Origin: Petrolisthes cinctipes
Taxonomy: Eukaryota > Arthropoda > Malacostraca > Decapoda > Porcellanidae
Length of the DNA stretch: 64,000 nucleotides
Assembly: GCA_033782935.1 (NCBI GenBank)
Contig: JAWQEG010001345.1
Coordinates: forward strand, 124,001 to 188,000
Direction: 5' to 3'
In this document: positions 33,181 to 48,400 of the stretch, piece by piece
How positions within the stretch are numbered: position 1 is the first letter of the stretch
Layout: each line of letters starts with the position of its first letter
The notes under the pieces: generated by a model
Told to the model about the DNA's origin: nothing
Seen by the model: only the letters and a program-made list of their open reading frames with translations
The model's database searches: none
Position numbers and translations under genes: made by a program

Positions 33181-36100
33181 ATCGATTTTTAGCATGTTTT
33201 GAGCCTATATTTTGAAAACATTCTAGCACTGAGTAGGCATGTGCAGATCGCTTCAGGGACCCAAAAATATCGAATTTTCGGGTGTTTTGAGCCTGAATTA
33301 GAGATATAAACGGGTACAGAAGATGCATGCACATATAGGCTTTTATGCACCTAAAAGATCAATTTTCAGTATGTTTTGGGCCTGTATTTTGAAAATACTC
33401 TAATACGGAGTAGGCATGTACAGATCGCTTCAGGGACCCCAAAATATAGAATTTTCGGGTGTTTTGGGCCTGAATTTGAGATATCGACTTTGGGCACCTA
33501 AAATATCGATTTTTAGCATGTTTTGGGACTATATTTTGAAAATATTCTAGCAGTGAGTAGGCATGTACAGATCGCTTCTGGGACCCCAAAATATCGAATT
33601 TTTGGGTGTTTTGAACCTGAATTTGATATATAAACGGGTACTGAAGATGCATGCACATATCAACTTTTGGGCACCTAAAATATCGATTTTGAGCATGTTT
33701 TGGGTCTGTATCATGAAATCATTCTAACTAGGAGTAGGCATGTACATATCGCTTCTAGGACCCAAAAATACCGAATTTTCGAGTGTTTTGAGCCTGAATT
33801 TAAGATATAAACGGGTACAGAAGATCGACTTTTGACACTAAAAATATCGATTTTTAGCATGTTTTGAGACTATATTTTGAAAACATTCTAGCTCTGAGTA
33901 GGCATGTACAGATCGCTTCTGGGACCCTAAAATATCGAATTTTAGGGTGTTTTGAGGTTTAATTTGAGATATAAACGGGTACAGAAGATGCAAGCACATA
34001 TCGACTTTTGGGCACCTAAAAGATCGATTTTCAGTATTTTTTGGGCCTGTATTTCGAAAATACTCTAACACGGAGTAGGCATGTACAGATCGCTTCTGGG
34101 ACCCCAAAATATCGAATTTTCGGGTGTTTTGGGCCTGAATTTGATATATCGACTCTAGGCACCTAAAATATCGATTTTTAGCATGTTTTGGGTCTATATT
34201 TTGAAAATATTCTAGCACTAAGTAGGCATGTGCAGATCGCTTCTGGGACCCCAAAATATCTATTTTTTGGGTGTTTTGAGCCTGAATTTGAGATATAAAC
34301 GGGTACTGAAGAAGCATGCACATATCAACTTTTGGGCACCTAAAATATCAATTTTGAGCATGTTTTGGGTCTGTATCTTGAAAACATTCTAACTAGTAGT
34401 AGGCATGTACATATCGCGTCTAGGACCAAAAAATACCGAATTTTCGGGTGTTTTGAGCCTGAATTCAAGATATAAACGGGTACAGAAGATCTACTTTGGA
34501 CACTAAAAATATCGATTTTTAGCATGTTTTGAGCCTATATTTTGAAAACATTCTAGCACTGAGTAGGCATGTACAGATCGCTTCTGGAGCCAAAAAATAT
34601 CAAATTTTCGGGTGTTTTGGGGTTGAATTTGGGATATAAACGGTTGCAGAAGATGCATACACATATTGACTTTGGGCACCTAAAATATCGATTTTCAGCA
34701 TGTTTTGGGCCTTTATCTGAATAGGCATGTACAGATCGCTTCTGGGACCCCAAAATATCGAATTTCCGGGTGTTTGGAAACTGAATTTAAGATATAAACG
34801 GGTACAGAAGATGCATGCACATTTTGACTTTTGGGCACCTAAAAAATCGTTTTTCAGTATGTTTTGGGCCTGTATTTTGAAAATACTCTATCACGGAGTA
34901 AGCATGTACATATCGCTTCTGGGACTCCAAAATATCGAATTTTCGGGTGTTTTGAGCCTGAATTTGAGATATAAACGGGTACAGAAGATGCATGCACATA
35001 TTGACTTTGGGCACCGAAAATATCGATTTTTAGTATGTTTTGGGCCTGTATTTCGAAAATACTCTAACACGGAGTAGGCATGTACAGATCGCTTCTGGAA
35101 CCCCAAAATATCGAATTTTCGGGTGTTTTGGGGTTGAATTTGATATATCGACTCTAGGCACCTAAAATATCGATTTTCAGCATGTTTTGGGACTATATTT
35201 TGAAAATGTTCTGGCACTGTGTAGGCATGTACAGATCGCTTTTGAGACCCCAAAATATCAAATTTTCGGGTGTTTGGAGCCTGAATTTGAGATATAAACG
35301 GGTACAGAAGATGCAAGCACATATCGACTTTTGGGCACCTAAAAGATCGATTTTCAGTATGTTTTGGGCCTGTATTTTGAAAATACTGTAATACGGAGTA
35401 GGCATGTACATATCGCTTCTGGGACTCCAAAATATCGAATTTTCGGGTGTTTTGAGCCTGAATTTGAGATATAAACGGGTACAGAAGATGCATGCATATA
35501 TTGACTTTGGGCACCTAAAATATCGATTTTCAGCATGTTTTGGGCCTGTATCTGAAAAGGCCAGTACAGATCGCTTCTGGGACCCTAAAATATCGAATTT
35601 CCGGGTGTTTGGAACCTGAATTTGAGATATAAACGGGTACAGAAGATCGACTTTTGACACTAAAAATATCGATTTTTAGCATGTTTTGAGCCTATATTTT
35701 GAAAACATTCTAGCACTGAGTAGGCATGTACAGATCGCTTCTGGGACCCTAAAATATCGAATTTTAGGGTGTTTTGAGGTTGAATTTGAGATATAAACGG
35801 GTATAGAAGATGTATGCACGTATCGACTTTTGGACACCTAAAAGATCGATTTTCAGTATGTTTTGGGCCTGTATTTCGAAAATACTCTAACACGGAGTAG
35901 GCATGTACAGATCGCTTCTGGGACCCCAAAATATCGAATTTTCGGGTGTTTTGGGACTGAATTTGATATATCTACTCTGGGCACCTAAAATATCGATTTT
36001 TAGCATGTTTTGGGTCTATATTTTGAAAATATTCTAGCAGTGAGTAGGCATGTACAGATCGCTTCTGGGACCCAAAAATATCGAATATTTGGGTGTTTTG

Positions 36101-39100
36101 ACCCTGAATTTGATATATAAACGGGTACTGAAGATGCATGCACATATCAACTTTTGGGCACCTAAAATATCGATTTTGAGCATGTTTTGGGTCTGTATCT
36201 TGAAAACATTCTAACGAGGAGTAGGCATGTACATATCGCTTCTAGGACCCAAAAATACCGAATTTTCGAGTGTTTTGAGACTGAATTTAAGATATAAACG
36301 GGTACAGAAGATCGACTTTTGACACTAAAAATATCGATTTTTAGCATGTTTTGAGCCTATATTTTGAAAACATTCTAGCACTGAGTAGGCATGTGCAGAT
36401 CGCTTCAGGGACCCAAAAATATCGAATTTTCGGGTGTTTTGAGCCTGAATTAGAGATATAAACGGGTACAGAAGATGCATGCACATATAGACTTTTATGC
36501 ACCTAAAAGATCAATTTTCAGTATGATTTGGGCCTGTATTTTGAAAATACTCTAATACGGAGTAGGCATGTACAGATCGCTTCAGGGACCCCAAAATATC
36601 GAATTTTCGGGTGTTTTGGGCCTGAATTTGAGATATCGACTTTGGGCACCTAAAATATCGATTTTTAGCATGTTTTGGGACTATATTTTGAAAATATTCT
36701 AGCAGTGAGTAGGCATGTACAGATCGCTTCTGGGACCCCAAAATATCGAATTTTTGGGTGTTTTGACCCTGAATTTGATATATAAACGGGTACTGAAGAT
36801 GCATGCACATATCAACTTTTGGGCACCTAAAATATCGATTTTGAGCATGTTTTGGGTCTGTATCATGAAAACATTCTAACTAAGAGTAGGCATGTACATA
36901 TCGCTTCTAGGACCCAAAAATACCGAATTTTCGAGTGTTTTGAGCCTGAATTTAAGATATAAACGGGTACAGAAGATCGACTTTTGACACTAAAAATATC
37001 GATTTTTAGCATGTTTTGAGACTATATTTTGAAAACATTCTAGCTCTGAGTAGGCATGTACAGATCGCTTCTGGGACCCTAAAATATCGAATTTTAGGGT
37101 GTTTTGAGGTTTAATTTGAGATATAAACGGGTACAGAAGATGCAAGCACATATCGACTTTTGGGCACCTAAAAGATCGATTTTCAGTATTTTTTGGGCCT
37201 GTATTTCGAAAATACTCTAACACGGAGTAGGCATGTACAGATCGCTTCTGGGACCCCAAAATATCGAATTTTCGGGTGTTTTGGGCCTGAATTTGATATA
37301 TCGACTCTAGGCACCTAAAATATCGATTTTTAGCATGTTTTGGGTCTATATTTTGAAAATATTCTAGCACTAAGTAGGCATGTGCAGATCGCTTCTGGGA
37401 CCCCAAAATATCGAATTTTTGGGTGTTTTGAGCCTGAATTTGAGATATAAACGGGTACTGGAGAAGCATGCACATATCAACTTTTGGGCACCTAAAATAT
37501 CAATTTTGAGCATGTTTTGGGTCTGTATCTTGAAAACATTCTAACTAGTAGTAGGCATGTACATATCGCGTCTAGGACCAAAAAATACCGAATTTTCGGG
37601 TGTTTTGAGCCTGAATTCAAGATATAAACGGGTACAGAAGATCTACTTTGGACACTAAAAATATCGATTTTTAGCATGTTTTGAGCCTATATTTTGAAAA
37701 CATTCTAGCACTGAGTAGGCATGTACAGATCGCTTCTGGGGCCAAAAAATATCAAATTTTCGGGTGTTTTGGGGTTGAATTTGGGATATAAACGGTTGCA
37801 GAAGATGCATACACATATTGACTTTAGGCACCTAAAATATCGATTTTCAGCATGTTTTGGGCCTTTATCTGAATAGGCATGTACAGATCGCTTCTGGGAC
37901 CCAAAAATATCGAATTACCGGGTGTTTGGAAACTGAATTTAAGATATAAACGGGTACAGAAGATGCACGCACATTTTGACTTTTGGGCACCTAAAAAATC
38001 GTTTTTCAGTATGTTTTGGGCCTGTATTTTGAAAATACTCTATCACGGAGTAAGCATGTACATATCGCTTCTGGGACTCCAAAATATCGAATTTTCGGGT
38101 GTTTTGAGCCTGAATTTGATATATAAACGGGTACAGAAGATGCATGCACATATCGACTTTTGGGCACCTAAAAGATCGATTTTTAGTATGTTTTGGGCCT
38201 GTATTTCGAAAATACTCTAACACGGAGTAGGCATGTACAGATCGCTTCTGGAACCCCAAAATATCGAATTTTCGGGTGTTTTGGGGTTGAATTTGATATA
38301 TCGACTCTAGTCACCTAAAATATCGATTTTCAGCATGTTTTGGGACTATATTTTGAAAATGTTCTGGCACTGTGTAGGCATGTACAGATCGCTTTTGAGA
38401 CCCCAAAATATCAAATTTTCGGGTGTTTGGAGCCTGAATTTGAGATATAAACGGGTACAAAAGATGCATGCACATATTGACTTTGGGCACCTAAAATATC
38501 GATTTTCAGCATGTTTTGGGCCTGTATCTGAAAAGGCCAGTACAGATCGCTTCTGGGACCATAAAATATCGAATTTCCGGGTGTTTGGAACCTGAATTTG
38601 AGATATAAACGGGTACAGAAGATCGACTTTTGACACTAAAAATATCGATTTTTAGCATGTTTTGAGCCTATATTTTGAAAACATTCTAGCACTGAGTAGG
38701 CATGTACAGATCGCTTCTGGGACCCTAAAATATCGAATTTTAGGGTGTTTTGAGGTTGAATTTGAGATATAAACGGGTACAGAAGATGTATGCACATATC
38801 GACTTTTGGACATCTTTAAAGATCGATTTTCAGTATGTTTTGGGCCTGTATTTCGAAAATACTCTAACACGGAGTAGGCATGTACAGATCGCTTCTGGGA
38901 CCCCAAAATATCGAATTTTCGGGTGTTTTGGGACTGAATTTGATATATCTACTCTGGGCACCTAAAATATCGATTTTTAGCATGTTTTGGGTCTATATTT
39001 TGAAAATATTCTAGCAGTGAGTAGGCATGTACAGATCGCTTCTGGGACCCAAAAATATCGAATTTTTGGGTGTTTTGACCCTGAATTTGATATATAAACG

Positions 39101-42100
39101 GGTACTGAAGATGCATGCACATATCAACTTTTGGACACCTAAAATATCGATTTTGAGCATGTTTTGGGTCTGTATCTTGAAAACATTCTAACGAGGAGTA
39201 GGCATGTACATATCGCTTCTAGGACCCAAAAATACCGAATTTTCGAGTGTTTTGAGACTGAATTTAAGATATAAACGGGTACAGAAGATCGACTTTTGAC
39301 ACTAAAAATATCGATTTTTAGCATGTTTTGAGCCTATATTTTGAAAACATTCTAGCACTGAGTAGGCATGTGCAGATCGCTTCAGGGACCCAAAAATATC
39401 GAATTTACGGGTGTTTTGAGCCTGAATTAGAGATATAAACGGGTACAGAAGATGCATGCACATATAGACTTTTATGCACCTAAAAGATCAATTTTCAGTA
39501 TGTTTTGGGCCTGTATTTTGAAAATACTCTAATACGGAGTAGGCATGTACAGATCGCTTCAGGGACCCCAAAATATAGAATTTTCGGGTGTTTTGGGCCT
39601 GAATTTGAGATATCGACTTTGGGCACCTAAAATATCGATTTTTAGCATGTTTTGGGACTATATTTTGAAAATATTCTAGCAGTGAGTAGGCATGTACAGA
39701 TCGCTTCTGGGACCCCAAAATATCGAATTTTTGGGTGTTTTGACCCTGAATTTGATATATAAACGGGTACTGAAGATGCATGCACATATCAACTTTTGGG
39801 CACCTAAAATATCGATTTTGAGCATGTTTTGGGTCTGTATCATGAAAACATTCTAACTAAGAGTAGGCATGTACATATCGCTTCTAGGACCCAAAAATAC
39901 CGAATTTTCGAGTGTTTTGAGCCTGAATTTAAGATATAAACGGGTACAGAAGATCGACTTTTGACACTAAAAATATCGATTTTTAGCATGTTTTGAGACT
40001 ATATTTTGAAAACATTCTAGCTCTGAGTAAGCATGTACAGATCGCTTCTGGGACCCTAAAATATCGAATTTTAGGGTGTTTTGAGGTTTAATTTGAGATA
40101 TAAACGGGTACAGAAGATGCAAGCACATATCGACTTTTGGGCACCTAAAAGATCGATTTTCAGTATTTTTTGGGCCTGTATTTCGAAAATACTCTAACAC
40201 GGAGTAGGCATGTACAGATCGCTTCTGGGACCCCAAAATATCGAATTTTCGGGTGTTTTGGGCCTGAATTTGATATATCGACTCTAGGCACCTAAAATAT
40301 CGATTTTTAGCATGTTTTGGGTCTATATTTTGAAAATATTCTAGCACTAAGTAGGCATGTGCAGATCGCTTCTGGGACCCCAAAATATCGAATTTTTGGG
40401 TGTTTTCAGCCTGAATTTGAGATATAAACGGGTACTGAAGAAGCATGCACATATCAACTTTTGGGCACCTAAAATATGAATTTTGAGCATGTTTTGGGTC
40501 TGTATCTTGAAAACATTCTAACTAGTAGTAGGCATGTACATATCGCGTCTAGGACCAAAAAATACCGAATTTTCGGGTGTTTTGAGCCTGAATTCAAGAT
40601 ATAAACGGGTACAGAAGATCTACTTTGGACACTAAAAATATCGATTTTTAGCATGTTTTGAGCCTATATTTTGAAAACATTCTAGCACTGAGTAGGCATG
40701 TACAGATCGCTTCTGGGGCCAAAAAATATCAAATTTTCGGGTGTTTTGGGGTTGAATTTGGGATATAAACGGTTGCAGAAGATGCATACACATATTGACT
40801 TTGGGCACCTAAAATATCGATTTTCAGCATGTTTTGGGCCTTTATCTGAATAGGCATGTACAGATCGCTTCTGGGACCCCAAAATATCGAATTTCCGGGT
40901 GTTTGGAAACTGAATTTAAGATATAAACGGGTACAGAAGATGCAAGCACATTTTGACTTTTGGGCACCTAAAAAATCGTTTTTCAGTATGTTTTGGGCCT
41001 GTATTTTGAAAATACTCTATCACGGAGTAAGCATGTACATATCGCTTCTGGGACTCCAAAATATCGAATTTTCGGGTGTTTTGAGCCTGAATTTGATATA
41101 TAAACGGGTACAGAAGATGCATGCACATATCGACTTTTGGGCACCTAAAAGATCGATTTTTAGTATGTTTTGGGCCTGTATTTCGAAAATACTCTAACAC
41201 GGAGTAGGCATGTACAGATCGCTTCTGGAACCCCAAAATATCGAATTTTCGGGTGTTTTGGGGTTGAATTTGATATATCGACTCTAGGCACCTAAAATAT
41301 CGATTTTCAGCATGTTTTGGGACTATATTTTGAAAATGTTCTGGCACTGTGTAGGCATGTACAGATCGCTTTTGAGACCCCAAAATATCAAATTTACGGG
41401 TGTTTGGAGCCTGAATTTGAGATATAAACGGGTACAGAAGATGCAAGCACATATCGACTTTTGGGCACCTAAAAGATCGATTTTCAGTATGTTTTCGGCC
41501 TGTATTTTGAAAATACTCTAATACGGAGTAGGCATGTACATATCGCTTCTGGGACTCCAAAATATCGAATTTTCGGGTGTTTTGAGCCTGAATTTGAGAT
41601 ATAAACGGGTACAAAAGATGCATGCACATATTGACTTTGGGCACCTAAAATATCGATTTTCAGCATGTTTTGGGCCTGTATCTGAAAAGGCCAGTACAGA
41701 TCGCTTCTGGGACCCTAAAATATCGAATTTCCGGGTGTTTGGAACCTGAATTTGAGATATAAACGGGTACAGAAGATCGACTTTTGACACTAAAAATATC
41801 GATTTTTAGCATGTTTTGAGCCTATATTTTGAAAACATTCTAGCACTGAGTAGGCATGTACAGATCGCTTCTGGGACCCTAAAATATCGAATTTTAGGGT
41901 GTTTTGGGGTTGAATTTGAGATATAAACGGGTACAGAAGATGTATGCACATATCGACTTTTGGACACCTAAAAGATCGATTTTCAGTATGTTTTGGGCCT
42001 GTATTTCGAAAATACTCTAACACGGAGTAGGCATGTACAGATCGCTTCTGGGACCCCAAAATATCGAATTTTCGGGTGTTTTGGGACTGAATTTGATATA

Positions 42101-44180
42101 TCTACTCTGGGCACCTAAAATATCGATTTTTAGCATGTTTTGGGTCTATATTTTGAAAATATTCTAGCAGTGAGTAGGCATGTACATATCGCTTCTGGGA
42201 CCCAAAAATATCGAATTTTTGGGTGTTTTGACCCTGAATTTGATATATAAACGGGTACTGAAGATGCATGCACATATCAACTTTTGGGCACCTAAAATAT
42301 CGATTTTGAGCATGTTTTGGGCCTGTATCTTGAAAACATTCTAACGAGGACTAGGCATGTACATATCGCTTCTAGGACCCAAAAATACCGAATTTTCGAG
42401 TGTTTTGAGACTGAATTTAAGATATAAACGGGTACAGAAGATCGACTTTTGACACTAAAAATATCGATTTTTAGCATGTTTTGAGCCTATATTTTGAAAA
42501 CATTCTAGCACTGAGTAGGCATGTGCAGATCGCTTCAGGGACCCAAAAATATCGAATTTTCGGGTGTTTTGAGCCTGAATTAGAGATATAAACGGGTACA
42601 GAAGATGCATGCACATATAGACTTTTATGCACCTAAAAGATCAATTTTCAGTATGTTTTGGGCCTGTATTTTGAAAATACTCTAATACGGAGTAGGCATG
42701 TACAGATCGCTTCAGGGACCCCAAAATATAGAATTTTCGGGTGTTTTGGGCCTGAATTTGAGATATCGACTTTGGGCACCTAAAATATCGATTTTTAGCA
42801 TGTTTTGGGACTATATTTTGAAAATATTCTAGCAGTGAGTAGGCATGTACAGATCGCTTCTGGGACCCCAAAATATCGAATTTTTGGGTGTTTTGACCCT
42901 GAATTTGATATATAAACGGGTACTGAAGATGCATGCACATATCAACTTTTGGGCACCTAAAATATCGATTTTGAGCATGTTTTGGGTCTGTATCATGAAA
43001 ACATTCTAACTAAGAGTAGGCATGTACATATCGCTTCTAGGACCCAAAAATACCGAATTTTCGAGTGTTTTGAGCCTGAATTTAAGATATAAACGGGTAC
43101 AGAAGATCGACTTTTGACACTAAAAATATCGATTTTTAGCATGTTTTGAGACTATATTTTGAAAACATTCTAGCTCTGAGTAGGCATGTACAGATCGCTT
43201 CTGGGACCCTAAAATATCGAATTTTAGGGTGTTTTGAGGTTTAATTTGAGATATAAACGGGTACAGAAGATGCAAGCACATATCGACTTTTGGGCACCTA
43301 AAAGATCGATTTTCAGTATTTTTTGGGCCTGTATTTCGAAAATACTCTAACACGGAGTAGGCATGTACAGATCGCTTCTGGGACCCCAAAATTTCGAATT
43401 TTCGGGTGTTTTGGGCCTGAATTTGATATATCGACTCTAGGCACCTAAAATATCGATTTTTAGCATGTTTTGGGTCTATATTTTGAAAATATTCTAGCAC
43501 TAAGTAGGCATGTGCAGATCGCTTCTGGGACCCCAAAATATCGAATTTTTGGGTGTTTTCAGCCTGAATTTGAGATATAAACGGGTACTGAAGAAGCATG
43601 CACATATCAACTTTTGGGCACCTAAAATATCGATTTTGAGCATGTTTTGGGTCTGTATCTTGAAAACATTCTAACTAGTAGTAGGCATGTACATATCGCG
43701 TCTAGGACCAAAAAATACCGAATTTTCGGGTGTTTTGAGCCTGAATTCAAGATATAAACGGGTACAGAAGATCTACTTTGGACACTAAAAATATCGATTT
43801 TTAGCATGTTTTGAGCCTATATTTTTAAAACATTCTAGCACTGAGTAGGCATGTACAGATCGCTTCTGGGGCCAAAAAACATCAAATTTTCGGGTGTTTT
43901 GGGGTTGAATTTGGGATATAAAAGGTTGCAGAAGATGCATACACATATTGACTTTGGGCACCTAAAATATCGATTTTCAGCATGTTTTGGGCCTTTATCT
44001 GAATAGGCATGTACAGATCGCTTCTGGGACCCCAAAATATCGAATTTCCGGGTGTTTGGAAACTGAATTTAAGATATAAACGGGTACAGAAGATGCACGC
44101 ACATTTTGACTTTTGGGCACCTAAAAAATCGTTTTTCAGTATGTTTTGGGCCTGTATTTTGAAAATACTCTATCACGGAG
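33181..44180. repeat. Higher-order repeat: 19 monomers, 3,152-3,153 bp
   Basis: Identical landmarks recur at fixed spacing. The variant gtctgtatcatgaaa follows tatcgatt at 33,681, 36,833, 39,810 and 42,963, steps of 3,152, 2,977 and 3,153 bp. I count 19 monomers in the first copy. The second copy lacks one whole monomer (the one at about 35,345 in copy 1; junction near 38,460), which accounts for its being about 175 bp shorter. Copies differ only at scattered bases, far less than neighbouring monomers do. The array covers about three and a half copies and ends near 44,180, where the next monomer departs from the pattern. Confidence 0.92.
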
Positions 44181-45459
44181 TAGGCCTGTGGAGATCGCTT
44201 CTGGAACCTCAAAATATAGAATTTTCGAATGTTTTGAGCTTGAATTTGAGATATAAACGGGTACAGAAGATGCATGCACATATCGACTTTGGACACTTAA
44301 AATATCGATTTTTTGCATGTTTTCAGCCTATATCTTGAAAACATTCTAGCACTGAGTAGGCATGTACAGATCGCTTCTGGGACCCAAAAATATCGAATTT
44401 TCGGGTGTTTTGAAGTTGAATTTGGGATATAAACGGGTGCAGAAGATGCATACACATATTGACTTTGGGCACCTAAAAGATCGATTTTCAGCATGTTTTG
44501 TGCCTGTATTTAAAGAAATACACTAACACGGGGTAGGCATGTATCGATCGCTTCTGGGACCTCAAAATATCGAACTTTCGGGTGTTTTGAGCTTGAATTT
44601 GAGATATAAACGGGTACTGAAGATGCATGCACATTTCAACTTTGGGCACCTAAAATATCGATTTTGAGCATGTTTTGGGTCTGTATCTTGAAAACATTCT
44701 AACTAGGAGAAGGTATGTACATATCGCTTCTAGGACCCAAAAACACCGAATTTTCGAATTTTTTGAGCCTGAATTTCAGATATAAAAGGGTACAGAAGAT
44801 CGACTTTGGACACTAAAAATATCGATTTTTAGCATGTTTTGAGCCTATATTTTGATAACATTCTAGCACTGAGTAGGCATGTACAGATCGCTTCTGGGAC
44901 CAAAAAATATCGATTTTTTGAGTGTTTTGAGGTTGAATTTGAGATATAAACGGGTACAGATGATGCATGCACATATCGACTTTTGGGCACCTAAAAGATC
45001 GATTTCAGTATGTTTTGGGCCTATATTGTGAAAATACTCTAACACGGAGTAGGCATGTACAGTTTGCTTCTGGGACCCCAAAATATGGAATTTTCGGGTG
45101 TTTTGGGCCTGAATTTGAGATATCGATTTTTAGCATGTTTTCGGTCTATATTTTGAAAATATTCTAGCACTGAGTAGGCATGTGCAGATGGCTTCAGGGA
45201 CCCCAAAATATCGAATTTTGGGGTGTTTTAAGCCTGAATTTGAGATATAAACGGGTACTGAAGATACATGCACATATCGACATTGGACAATTAAAATATC
45301 GATTTTTAGCATGTTTTGAGCCTATATTTTGAAAACATTCTAGCACTGAGTAGGCATGTACAGATCGCTTCTGGGACCACAAAATATCGAATTTTCGGGT
45401 GTTTTGAGGTTGAAATTGGGATATAAACGGGTGCAGAAGATGCATACACATATTAACTT

Positions 45460-48400
45460 TGGGCACCTAATATATAGATTTTCAACATGTTTTGAGCCTG
45501 TGTTTTGAAAATACTCTAACACGGAGAAGGCATGTACAGATCGCTTCTAGGACCCAAAAATACCGAATTTTCGGGTGTTTTGAGCCTGAATTTGAGATAT
45601 AAACGGGTACAGAAGATCCATGCACATATTGACTTTGGACACATAAAATATCGATTTTTAGCATGTTTTGAGCCTATATTTTGAAAATATTCTAGCACTG
45701 AGTAGGCATGTACAGATCGCTTCTGGGATCCAAAAATACCGAATTTTCGGGTGTTTTTAAGGTTGAATTTGAGATATAAACGGGTACAGAAGATGCATAC
45801 ACATATTGACTTTGGGCACCTAAAATATCGATTTTCAGAATGTTTTGGGCCTTTATCTGACTAGGCATGTACAGATCGCTTCTGGGGAAACCAAAATATC
45901 AAATTTTCGGGTGTTTGGAGCTGAATTTGAAATATAAACGGGTACAGAAGATGCATGCTCATATCGACTTTTGGGAACCTAAAAGATCGATTTTCAGTAT
46001 ATTTTGGGCCTGTATTTTGAAAATACTCTAACACGGAGTAGGCATGTACCGATCGCATCTGGGACCCCAAAATAACGAATTTTCGGGAGTTTTTGAACCT
46101 GAATTTGAGATATAAACTGGTACAGAAGATGAATGCGCATATTGACTTTGGGCACCTAAAATATCGATTTTCAGCATTTTTTGGGCCCATATTTTGAAAA
46201 TACTCTAACACGGAGTAGGCTTTTACAGATCGCTTCTGGGACCTCAAAATATCGATTTTTCGGGTGTTTTGAGCCTGAATTTAAAATATAAACGTGTACT
46301 GAAGATGCAAGCACATATCGACTTTTGGGCACCTATAATATCGATTTTGAGAAAGTTTTGTTCTGTATCTTGAAAACATTCTAACTAGGAGTAGGCATGT
46401 ACAGATCGCTTCTAGGACTCAAAAATCCCGAAGTTTTGGGTGTTTTGAGCCTGAATTTGAGATATAAACGGGTACAGAGAAGATGCAAGCACATATCGAC
46501 TTTGATCACTTAAAATATCGATGTTTAGCATGGTTTGAGCCTATATTTTGAAAACATTCTAGCACTGAGTAGGCATGTACAGATCGATTCTGGGACCCAA
46601 AAATATCGAATTTTCGGGTGTTTTGAGGTTGAATTTGGGATATAAACGGGTGAAGAAGATGCATACACATATTGACTTTGTGCACCTAAAATATCGATTT
46701 TCAGCATGTTTTGGGCCTATATCTGAGTAAGCATGTACAGATCGCTTCTGGGACCCCAAAATATCAAATATTCGGGTGTTTGGAGCCTGAATTTGGGATA
46801 TAAACGGGTACAGAAGATGCATACACATATTTACTTTGGGCACCTAAAATATCGATTTTCAACATGTTTTTGGCCTGTATTTTGAAAATACTCTAGCACG
46901 GAGTAGGCATGTACAGATCGCTTCTAGGACCCAAAAATACCGAATTTTCGGGTGTTTTGAGCTTGAATTTGAGATATAAACGGGTACAGAAGATCCATGC
47001 ACATATCGACTTTGGACACATAAAATATCGATTTTTAGCATGTTTTGAGCCTATATTTTTTAAAATATTCTAGCACTGAGTAGGCGGCATGTACAGATCG
47101 CTTCTGGGATCCAAAAATGTAAAATTTTCGGGTGTTTTTAAGGTTGAATTTGGGATATAAACGGGTGCAGAAGATGCATACACATATTGACTTTGGGCAC
47201 CTAAAATATTGATTTTTAGAATGTTTTGGGCCTGTATCTGACTAGGCATGTACAGATTTCTTCTGGGACACCAAAATATCAAATTTTTGGGTGTTTGGAG
47301 CTAAATTTGAAATATAAACGGGTACAGAAGATGCATGCTCATATCGACTTTTGGGCACGTAAAAGATCGATTTTCAATATGTTTTGTGTCTGTATTTTGA
47401 AAATACTCTAACACGGAGTAGGCATGTATAGTTTGCTTCTGGGACCCCAAAATATCGAATTTTCGGGTGTTTTGAGGTTAAATTTGGGATATATACGGGT
47501 GCAAAAGATGCATGCACATATCGACTTTGGACATTTAAAATATCGATTTTTAGCATGTTTTGAGCCTATATTTGGAAAACATTCTAGCAATGAGTAGGCA
47601 TGTACAGATCGCTTCTGGGAACCCAAAATATCGTATTTTCGGCTGTTTTGAGGATGAATTTGGAATATAATCTGGTGCAGAAGATGCATGCACATATTGA
47701 CTTTAGGCACCTAAAATATCGATTTTGAGCATGTTTTGTGTCTGTATCTTGAAAACATTCTAACTAGGACTAGGCATGTGCAGATCGCTTCTGGGACCCC
47801 AAAATATCGAATTTTCGGGTGTTTTGAGCCTGAATTTGAGATATAAACGGGTACACAAGATGCATGTACATATTGACTTTGGGCACCTAAAAGATCGATT
47901 TTCAGCATGTTTTGGGCCTGTATTTAAAAAATACTCTAACACGGATTAGGCATGTATCGATCGCTTCTGGGACCTCAAAATATCGAATTTTCGGGGGATT
48001 TGAGGTTGAATTTGAAATATAAACAGGTACAGAAGATACATGCACATATCGACTTTTGGGCACCTAAAAGATCGATTTTCAGTATGTTTTGGGCCTGTAT
48101 TTTGAAAATACTCTAACATGGAGTAGGCATGTACAGATCGCTTCTGGGACCCCAAAATATCGAATTTTCGGGTGTTTGGGGCCTGAATTTGAGATATAAA
48201 CGGGTACAGAAGATGCAGGCACATATAGACTTTTGGGCACCTAAAAGATCGATTTTCAGTATGTTTTGGGCCTGTATCTTGAAAATACTGTAACATGGAG
48301 TAGGCATGTACAGATCGCTTCTGGGACCCCAAAATATAAAATTTTAGGGTGTTTTGAGGCTGAAATTGGGATATAAACGGGTGCAGAAGATGCATACACA

